Assembly (NCBI GenBank): GCA_021730845.1
Contig: JAKFYL010000063.1
Coordinates: forward strand, 1 to 37,472
DNA length: 37,472 nt
Direction of reading: 5' to 3'
Origin: Planctomycetota bacterium
Lineage (GTDB): Bacteria > Planctomycetota > UBA1135 > GCA-002686595
A program made the position numbers and the translations under genes. The notes under the pieces are model-generated. The model did not search any database. It was not told where the DNA came from and worked only from the letters and a program-made list of their open reading frames with translations. Below are positions 32,335-37,472 of this stretch, one piece after another; within the stretch, counting starts at the first letter, position 1, and each line of letters begins with the position of its first letter.

Positions 32335-32363
32335 CTATCGGAGCCTGCCCAGATGGGGCTTGA
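32335..32363 (-). promoter_or_regulatory. Weak sigma28-like promoter ahead of the mcp-che operon
   Basis: On the minus strand TCAAG (32363-32359) is followed, 17 bases later, by CCGATAG (32341-32335), resembling the TAAA-N15-GCCGATAA layout of FliA-type promoters, but the spacing is two bases too long. It lies about 80 bases upstream of the receptor start. Only a suggestion. Confidence 0.25.
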
Positions 32364-32458
32364 GCCTGCTGACCACAAGCTGGGGCCAATGGTTCACAAC
32401 TGCACATTTTCTAGCCGCTGGCTCAGGTACGGCCGCGTGCGAGGACGAAAGGGAACCA

Positions 32459-32502
32459 CACCCGGCAAGGGTGCCGCGCCCCCAAGGCGGCGCCATTTTT
32501 TT
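32459..32502 (+). promoter_or_regulatory. Attenuator-like leader of the second cheY (antiterminator/terminator pair)
   Basis: Hairpin 1: CACCC (32459-32463), loop GGCAA, GGGTG (32469-32473). Hairpin 2: GGTGCCGC (32470-32477) pairs with GCGGCGCC (32487-32494) and is followed by A and seven T (32496-32502), a model intrinsic terminator ending 14 bases before the cheY start. Both hairpins need bases 32470-32473, so they exclude each other. There is no upstream rightward gene whose transcript would need to end here. The rest of the divergent region (32256-32458) has a small hairpin CCTGG/CCAGG at 32264-32280 and no gene. Confidence 0.6.
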
Positions 32503-32516
32503 CGAAGACCTACGGC

Positions 32517-32888
32517 ATGAAAATCCTGATCGTGGACGACTCCGCCACCATGCGGAAGATCATTTCGCGCGTCTTGCGGCAAGCGGCGCTCAATATCGAG
32601 ACCTTGATCGAAGCCGCCAACGGGCGTGAAGGCCTAGAAAAACTCCAGGCTCACCCTGACATCCACTTGGTGGTCACGGACATCAACATGCCGGAAATGA
32701 ACGGTGTCGACTTCCTGCGCACACTGCGCCTGCAAAAGAGCAAAGAGCAACTGCCCGTTTTCATGATCACGACCGAAGGTGGTGATGCCATGCGCCTTGC
32801 AGCGATGGCCTTGGGAGCCAACGGCTACATCACCAAGCCGTTCACCCCGGAGACCATACAGGCGGCGCTAGGGCGCTATGCGGCCTAG
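32517..32888 (+). CDS. cheY: Second CheY-like response regulator
   Basis: 123 residues, receiver domain only: IVDDSATMRKIISRVLRQA, phospho-acceptor Asp55 in TDINMPEMNG, switch Thr in MITTEGG, Lys107 in TKPF. Divergent from the receptor operon and followed after 18 bases by a double CheX-domain gene, so it has its own phosphatase. The ribosome site is weak and close to the terminator T-tract, which may tie translation to the leader. It could be the sink or a second output of the same CheA. Confidence 0.93.
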   Translation: MKILIVDDSATMRKIISRVLRQAALNIETLIEAANGREGLEKLQAHPDIHLVVTDINMPEMNGVDFLRTLRLQKSKEQLPVFMITTEGGDAMRLAAMALGANGYITKPFTPETIQAALGRYAA

Positions 32889-32906
32889 CCGAAACGAGAT
32901 CCGCAC

Positions 32907-33992
32907 ATGGCGCTCCGTACTCCTCGTCGCTCTGAAATCGTTGGCGCCCTCAAGGCTTCGGTCAACGATGTCTTTTCTAGCGTGATGATCTCCTTCAAGG
33001 AGGCCGTGCGCACCCAAGCGCCCGGATCTGCCACATCACCACCGAGTGACGCCATGGAGCTGCACAGTTGCACTTCGATCAAGATCGAGGGCGAACTCGA
33101 GGCCACTGTCATCCTGCGCTGCGATGCTTCGGGAGCATCGGATATTGCCCACGATCTGTTGATGCTTGGCCCAGATGAAACACTTGCCGTGGATGAGATC
33201 GACGACGCTCTGGGCGAGTGTGCAAACCTCATCGTCGGCAAGGTCAAGACCGATTTGCTCGATCCGATCGGAACGTTTCGGCTGGGTCTACCGCAAAAAA
33301 TCGACACCACGTTGCCGCAGCCTTGGAAGCCCGCCGGCCACCAGCTCTACCGGCTCAAGGAGGGCGTGATCTCGATCGAACTGTGGTGCGACGCGCTCGA
33401 AGCCGAACCGCCCTTGACGGATGCAGGCGCAACGGCCGCCAAGCTCTCCTCCCCTGATGCGGTCGCGACGATCGTACAATCGATCGAGAGTTCCGTGGGC
33501 GATGTGTTGCGCATGGTCTCGGAGCGTAGCTTGGAGTTCGGCGCTCCCGCTGTCCAATTGGCGCTGACGGTTCCACCTACTCCGGATGGCGTCTACATTT
33601 CGTACAAGCTCGTCTTCGAGAAATCGGGAGTAGCCAACACGGGCTCGCTGCTGCTTGCGCTACCCGAATCAATTGCCCTGGCCTGCTATCTGATGATGGT
33701 CCCCGAAGAAGCAGTGACAGCTCGACGCCTGGAGAAGGACCTGGATCGCGCGACGATGGATGCCATGCTCGAAATCGGAAACTTCATCGGCAGCGCCGTG
33801 GACTCCGCTGTGCGCGGAGCTCTGCCCGCCGGACCAAAAGTGCGTTCGAGCGGGTGCCAAGGCGTGCGACCCGGTCGCGCCCCGGTGTTGCGCGGCCTAC
33901 AGGGCTCGCTTTGGGTGGCTGACTTCGAAGTCAAGTTGCACAACTACCCTGCATCCAAAGGCATGCTCCTGCTGCCAGCAGACGTCTTGTAG
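32907..33992 (+). CDS. Double-domain CheX/CheC-like phosphatase
   Basis: 361 residues holding two CheX-like domains in tandem. Domain 1 (about 10-165) has the active helix DDALGECANLIVGKVKTDLL with Glu104/Asn107. Domain 2 (about 185-361) has DAMLEIGNFIGSAVDSAV with Glu289/Asn292. Both keep the E-x2-N pair that dephosphorylates CheY-P. The halves are too different to be a recent duplication. Two active helices in one chain recall CheC/FliY, but the length (two full domains) does not. It is the second gene of the rightward unit and most likely acts on the CheY just before it. No FliY-type C-terminal switch domain is present. Confidence 0.75.
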   Translation: MALRTPRRSEIVGALKASVNDVFSSVMISFKEAVRTQAPGSATSPPSDAMELHSCTSIKIEGELEATVILRCDASGASDIAHDLLMLGPDETLAVDEIDDALGECANLIVGKVKTDLLDPIGTFRLGLPQKIDTTLPQPWKPAGHQLYRLKEGVISIELWCDALEAEPPLTDAGATAAKLSSPDAVATIVQSIESSVGDVLRMVSERSLEFGAPAVQLALTVPPTPDGVYISYKLVFEKSGVANTGSLLLALPESIALACYLMMVPEEAVTARRLEKDLDRATMDAMLEIGNFIGSAVDSAVRGALPAGPKVRSSGCQGVRPGRAPVLRGLQGSLWVADFEVKLHNYPASKGMLLLPADVL

Positions 33993-34759
33993 CCATCTTT
34001 GGATCTGACAAGACAAGAAAACATCGAGGCTTCTGCGACGGCGTTGGTTCCTACGCAACCACATGGACCCCACGATGTGGACCGAAGGCGGTGACTTCGA
34101 CCGGTCGCGGCTGGGTGCAGTCCGCCAGTCGCTAGAACACGTGGCTCGAAATCCGTTGGGGAGAGTCGTTCTGCGCAGCAAGCTGGGAACGTAGCATGCC
34201 AATTGTCCGACTCGTCCATGCTCGCATAGCAATGCGCACGTGCTCGTAAGCTAGGCCGAGCGCTGAAGTGGTCTGCCTGCGCGTTCTGCGCAAGACAACC
34301 GTACATGGGTTCCGAGTTCCGAACCAAGCGGTTCTCTTGCTGGCCTAGCAGCTCTAGCCGGTAAGTCTCTCAGGCAGCTTGCGGGTCGACTCCCGTTGGG
34401 TCCGGCGCGGGCGGCTACGCTCCCGTACTGAATCGGATTCAGGCCAGACGCGATTCATGAGTGACCTAACCTCACGGGCGGGCTCACTGTGACGTTTGCC
34501 CCGTGACAGCCGGGCGAGCTGGCTCGTTTGCGCGCGTTGGGCTCGAACCTGCACGAGCACTGTATTGAGCTCGAGTCTGGAGTCGACCGCGTTGTGGAGC
34601 GACGAATTCGTTCCACTGGCGCGCCGGCGTGGAAGTCCCCCACTACGAGCGAGAGAGAACCATGCCGAGATACGAACGAATGCGATCCCCCACTGCGCAC
34701 TTTGGCCGAGGTCCCTATTCATCAAGAGCCGTAGAATCGGCGGCAGAGGATTCACAACC
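33993..34759. other. 767-base region without a recognisable gene
   Basis: No frame on either strand matches a family I know, although several stay open by virtue of high GC. Visible structure: hairpin CCACAT/ATGTGG at 34059-34080; perfect dyad CTGAATC-G-GATTCAG at 34428-34442; two GAxxCCCCCACT motifs at about 34632 and 34687; and a plus-strand segment near 34513-34560 (ELARLRALGSNL) faintly like MobC-type relaxosome proteins. The stretch is probably decayed accessory DNA. Confidence 0.4.
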
Positions 34760-35266
34760 ATGAAAAGAGCGACGCACGCTGTAGCAGGGGGAGTTCGGGC
34801 GCCGCGCGGCGTCAGGGCTCGGCGCCATGATCCGTACCGGGGCGATGGCAAGTTGCCGGGATCGGCTTACTGAGGCAGCTGTGCTGCCACGTATCAGCGT
34901 GGCCGCTGGAGTTGGAAGCCCAAAGCCTCCACAGCCGTTGCGAGAACTTGCCCGGCCTGTCGCCGGATCGAAGAAAAGCTGCCGGCTGGAATGCTGCACA
35001 TCCACAAGGACCTGACGGCGCGGCCCGAGGAACTGGTGCACCTGGTTCGCATTCTGGAGCACCACGAACGCATGGAACATCCTCTCGAGCGTGTGATGTC
35101 GATCGTTGACGCGGGAAAGATGCTGGTGGTTCACACGACAGGCATTCGCATGGCCCATCAAATTGCCGACGCCGTCTCGAGCGCGTTCCACGCCGAGGTC
35201 AAGTCCGACTTTCTGAACGATCAAGAGTTGGTTCGGATTCGAGTTGCGCCCCGCCCGGCACGCTGA
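34760..35266 (+). pseudogene. BCAM0308-like zinc-ribbon protein with in-frame TGA
   Basis: The frame from ATG 34760 (AGAGG about ten bases upstream) reads 168 codons to the TGA at 35264. Its order of features fits the small BCAM0308-type family: basic start; HDPYRGDGKLPGSAY; a first zinc pair; GRWSWKP; a second pair in CPACRRIEEKLPAG; then LVRILEHHERMEHPLERVMS and IVDAGKMLVVHTTGIRMAHQ with DAVSSAF. Codon 38 (34871-34873) is TGA, precisely where the first Cys of the first C-x2-C is expected (Y-[TGA]-G-S-C). A perfect hairpin GGCAGC-TGT-GCTGCC starts right after it (34874-34888). Either the gene is broken by a nonsense change, or this is a sequence error, or the TGA is read through. An internal start at ATG 34991 could give a 91-residue C-terminal product. 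Confidence 0.65.
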
Positions 35267-35287
35267 TTCGCCCACGCCGCGCGCGGC

Positions 35288-35791
35288 ATCGTGGCGGCCG
35301 TCAAGGTCACGCGTGGGCAGAAGGTCGCGTCTGGTGAGGCGCTCGTGCTGCTGGCCGACGACGCGCAACGCGCGCAGCACTCCTTGACCGAACGCGCCCT
35401 CGAAGTGGCCGAGGCCGCCGGCACGAAGAGTTGCATCGCCGCGGACCACGCCGAACAAGAGCTCAAACGCAGTTGGGACCTGGCGGTCGGCGAGCGCACG
35501 CACGAAATCGGCCTGTTGCGTGCGATCGGCGCGACGCGGCGCGAAATTCTGTGGACCCTTCTGACCGAGTCGGCGGTCTTGGCTGGCCTGGGCGGCCTTT
35601 TCGGGCTCGCGCTCGGTTACGGCGCCGCAGCGCAGCTGCGCATGCTCGTTCCAGCGTTGCCCATCCAGACATCGACGGGCTTCGCGCTCGCGGGACTGGC
35701 GCTCAGCGTCGCTACGGGCCTCGTGGCAGGAGCCGCGCCCGCTCGACGCGCCGCGCAACTGGACCCCATCGAGTCGCTGCGCGCGGAGTGA
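35288..35791 (+). pseudogene. Remnant: biotinyl/lipoyl-like fragment joined to ABC permease (MacB/FtsX) C-terminus
   Basis: One open frame combines two unrelated pieces. Residues 1-28 (IVAAVKVTRGQKVASGEALV) look like the last half of a biotinyl/lipoyl or HlyD hinge. Residues from about 62 on (LAVGERTHEIGLLRAIGATR, then REILWTLLTESAVLAGLGGL ... APARRAAQLDPIESLRAE) are the C-terminal part of a MacB-type permease with its last transmembrane helices. The join between them (about 35370-35475) is low-similarity sequence. A MacA/MacB-like pair collapsed by deletion would explain it. No ATPase or intact permease is near. A GTG at 35291 could start a product of 166 residues, but function is unlikely. 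Confidence 0.6.
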
Positions 35792-35853
35792 AGCACTAGC
35801 CCGCGCGGCTGCTCGCTCGGTGCCTAAGCACTACTGCGGACTTGGGGCCTAGG

Positions 35854-36138
35854 TTGGGATGTCCTAGGTGTGGGTCGCGTTCCGCCGATCAACTCTTTCT
35901 ACCGCAGCAAGAGCTGACAGCCGAGGATCAGCGCATGGGCCGCATCGAGACCGAATCCGAAGAGCGGAGTCGTCGCAAGTTCGAGTTCTTGTGCGCTGCC
36001 ACCGAAAACGGCGAAATCGATGCCTTCGAGGACCTAGGCTCGGAGGATCTGGCGCTGCTGACGGCCCGGACAAAGACCGGCCAGCGCGTGCAGGACCTGT
36101 TCGATCGTCTGAAGCTGGCTGGTGGCGAGCGCGATTGA
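35854..36138 (+). CDS. Small zinc-ribbon-like hypothetical protein
   Basis: 94 residues. It opens with GCPRCGSRSADQ, a half zinc-ribbon found at the start of many small regulatory proteins; no second Cys pair follows, so metal binding would need a dimer or another ligand. The remainder is acidic and helical (RRKFEFLCAATENGEIDAFE, then DLGSEDLALLTARTKTGQRV). I know no family. Start: TTG 35854 is chosen since the Cys pair then sits at the N-terminus; TTG 35842 is an alternative, and no ATG is available in frame. Confidence in the gene itself is moderate. Confidence 0.45.
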   Translation: MGCPRCGSRSADQLFLPQQELTAEDQRMGRIETESEERSRRKFEFLCAATENGEIDAFEDLGSEDLALLTARTKTGQRVQDLFDRLKLAGGERD

Positions 36139-36220
36139 GCACTGCGGGTGGACGGGCTTCCGCACGCCGACCGTTCAGCTTGGTCTAGTCCGCGGCGACG
36201 GGTGATTCGCACCTGGTTTC

Positions 36221-36859
36221 TCAAACCAACGGAACGAAACGCACGTCGCATAGCTTCTCTTCACGGTATCGGTCGCGACTTTCGCGCGTGATACGCAAGA
36301 GCTCCTGCTGGCCGGCACCATCCCCCACCGGGATGACGAGGCGTCCGCCGATCGCGAGTTGGTCCTTGAGCGCCGCCGGCACCTCGGTTCCGCCGGCCGC
36401 AACTACGATGGCGTCGAACGGAGCCGCATCCGCACAGCCGTAGGTGCCGTCGCCATGCCGAACATGGACGTTGCGATAGCCGCTGCGTCTCAAGCGCTCG
36501 GCTGCAGTGCGGGCCAATAGCTCGTGGCGCTCGATCGTGAAGACATCGCGCGCGATCTCGCCCAGCACGGCAGCGGCGTACCCGGAGCCGGTGCCGACCT
36601 CGAGCACGCGCGAGTCGGGTTTCAAGCGCAGAGCTTCCAGCATGTACGCAACGATGTAGGGTTGCGAAATGGTCTGCCCTTCCTCGATCGGAAGCGGAGC
36701 GTCTTCGTAGGCGTGTTTTCCAAGATACAAAGGCACAAAGTCTTCCCGGCGCACTTTGCGCATCGCGTCGAGCACCGCCTGGGACTTGATTCCGCGCGCA
36801 GCAATTTGCCGATCAACCATCCTTCTGCGCTGATCCTCGAAGCTGTCGATTGCTCCCAT
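36221..36859 (-). CDS. pcm: Protein-L-isoaspartate O-methyltransferase
   Basis: 212 residues, the normal length. It repairs isoaspartyl residues in aged proteins using S-adenosylmethionine. Visible motifs: MVDRQIAARGI near the start; FVPLYLGKHAYEDAPLPIEE (41-60) and GQTISQPYIVAYMLEAL; cofactor motif VLEVGTGSGYAAAVLGEIA (85-103); RNVHVRHGDGTYG; and DAIVVAAGG. Start ATG 36859; the frame is open 92 codons further upstream, but that part lacks family similarity. Single gene, divergent from the next secreted protein. Confidence 0.93.
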   Translation of the reverse strand: MGAIDSFEDQRRRMVDRQIAARGIKSQAVLDAMRKVRREDFVPLYLGKHAYEDAPLPIEEGQTISQPYIVAYMLEALRLKPDSRVLEVGTGSGYAAAVLGEIARDVFTIERHELLARTAAERLRRSGYRNVHVRHGDGTYGCADAAPFDAIVVAAGGTEVPAALKDQLAIGGRLVIPVGDGAGQQELLRITRESRDRYREEKLCDVRFVPLV

Positions 36860-37133
36860 AGGAGGCGCCCTTCCTAGCGTGAGCCCGATTGGATCACTCC
36901 TCGTTACGCTCCAAGTCGTATTTCGACACAGGATTGGACGGATGGCGAGTCCGGGGCGAGCCGGATGCACGTTTCCACGGGGCTTGGGGAATGAACCAAA
37001 CCCAACGCTGCGCGTGGTCCCGGTCGAATACGAACTAGTTCTGCGGGCGCTGCGCGTCGTGCGCCGTAGAACGCTGGGGGGAATCGTCCCATATCCAAGT
37101 AGTTGCCCTACCCACTCTATATCCAGCACCCCC
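36860..37133. promoter_or_regulatory. Divergent intergenic region
   Basis: 274 bases between pcm and the secreted-protein gene. A TATATC at about 37118-37123 could be part of a rightward promoter, but no -35 is evident. No gene seen. Confidence 0.25.
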
Positions 37134-37472
37134 ATGAATCACCCCAGCCTTCGCTCCGCGTTGCTTTGCGCCTCCATCGTTGCCCTTGGGGCCGCGAGCA
37201 AGGCCCAGAATGTCTACATGTACGACGACGGCACGGCCGAGACGGCCTTGTCCTTCTCCGCCCAGCAGGTGGATTACGCCTGGTTCCAGACCTTCGATGC
37301 CGTAGGAGGCAGCGACGTCATCGGCTCGATTCAGGTCAGCGTAGGAGCGGATGTGCCCAGCGGCACGCCCATCACGCTGTGCGTCTGGGAAGACATTTCC
37401 GACCTCGGCGACCCGTCCTCCTGGTCATTCTTGACCAGCGTTTCGGGAACCGTGGCACACGGCGGCCACGCA
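37134..37472 (+). CDS. Secreted protein, start only
   Basis: The first 113 codons are in the window and the gene runs off the right edge. A signal peptide (MNHPSLRSALLCASIVALGA, then ASKAQ, cleavage after AQ at about residue 25) leads into a beta-rich start: NVYMYDDGTAETALSFSAQQ ... YAWFQTFDA ... IGSIQVSVG ... PITLCVWED. This beginning is common in secreted planctomycete proteins, often ending in a PEP-CTERM-like or choice-of-anchor tail, which is not visible here. Function unknown. Confidence 0.75.
   Translation, partial: MNHPSLRSALLCASIVALGAASKAQNVYMYDDGTAETALSFSAQQVDYAWFQTFDAVGGSDVIGSIQVSVGADVPSGTPITLCVWEDISDLGDPSSWSFLTSVSGTVAHGGHA

Noticed and set aside
32430-32495. Cobalamin riboswitch suggested by GAAAGGGAACC before the terminator
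   Set aside because: Other core elements (GGTG...CCGGG, GCCACTG) are missing or out of order; only the attenuator layout is supported.
34374-34405. tRNA or tmRNA-like T-arm (GCGGGTCGACTCCCG)
   Set aside because: The loop is one base short of the TTCGANN form, and no acceptor, D-arm or anticodon arm can be built upstream.
34513-34720. MobC-like relaxosome fragment (ELARLRALGSNL)
   Set aside because: Only about a dozen residues fit, preceded by a stop, and the rest of the frame is unlike the family.
36860-37135. N-terminal extension of the isoaspartate methyltransferase to 37135
   Set aside because: The extra 92 codons show no family similarity, overlap the secreted-protein start and have no ribosome site; ATG 36859 gives the normal length.

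Overview
GC-rich bacterial chromosome segment, most likely from a member of the Planctomycetota. The evidence for this is a PVC-type heme-binding beta-propeller/cytochrome c/DUF1080 fusion protein, a lipoprotein of the sulfatase fold ending in the 'LRALGY' tail common in that phylum, a DUF3500 lipoprotein, and many exported proteins of unknown role. The lineage is inferred from protein families only.

Layout. (1) 1-1400: mobile-element debris. A family 90 glycosyltransferase gene on the minus strand is cut at base 127/128 by what looks like the end of an IS3-type element, and a short IS5/IS1182-type transposase fragment lies behind it. (2) 1524-11492: exported or lipid-anchored proteins (DUF3500 lipoprotein, PVC heme/DUF1080 protein, sulfatase-fold lipoprotein with a Thr nucleophile, a TolB-like propeller). 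(3) 11676-13758: two overlapping genes of unknown role (HhH/DUF4332-like protein; acidic protein with a phage-head-like Cys/His motif) bracketed by two direct copies of a 92-bp hairpin repeat. (4) 13767-15760: two membrane proteins of unknown function. (5) 15861-20970: a five-gene sulfur operon on the minus strand: exported metallo-beta-lactamase/triple rhodanese protein, a split YeeE/YedE transporter, an exported triple rhodanese protein and an ArsR-family repressor. A good sigma70-like promoter precedes it, with a candidate ArsR operator lying across the -35/-10 spacer. (6) 21366-22436: an SGNH hydrolase. (7) 22501-33992: a complete chemotaxis-type cluster. On the minus strand the order is mcp, cheA, cheW, cheR, cheD, HDOD, cheY, cheX, cheB; almost every junction from cheA on is a 4-nt ATGA overlap. 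Divergently on the plus strand lie a second cheY and a double CheX-domain protein, preceded by a leader with two mutually exclusive hairpins, the second a strong intrinsic terminator. (8) 33993-36200: a degraded stretch with a BCAM0308-like gene interrupted by an in-frame TGA at a conserved Cys position, an ABC-permease remnant and a small zinc-ribbon protein. (9) 36221-37472: protein-L-isoaspartate methyltransferase and the start of a secreted protein.

How the parts work together. The sulfur operon reads as an envelope system that oxidises or transfers sulfane sulfur outside the cytoplasm (exported persulfide dioxygenase-like and rhodanese proteins) and imports a sulfur compound through the split YeeE/YedE carrier under repressor control. 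The chemotaxis cluster has one receptor, the full adaptation set (CheR, CheB, CheD), three CheX-type phosphatase domains and an HDOD protein. No flagellar or pilus genes are visible, so the output (motility or other behaviour) cannot be told from this window.

The most interesting leads are the promoter-embedded operator of the sulfur operon with its exported persulfide-dioxygenase/rhodanese protein, the attenuator-like leader of the second cheY, the repeat-bracketed two-gene cassette, and the TGA-for-Cys codon followed at once by a perfect hairpin.
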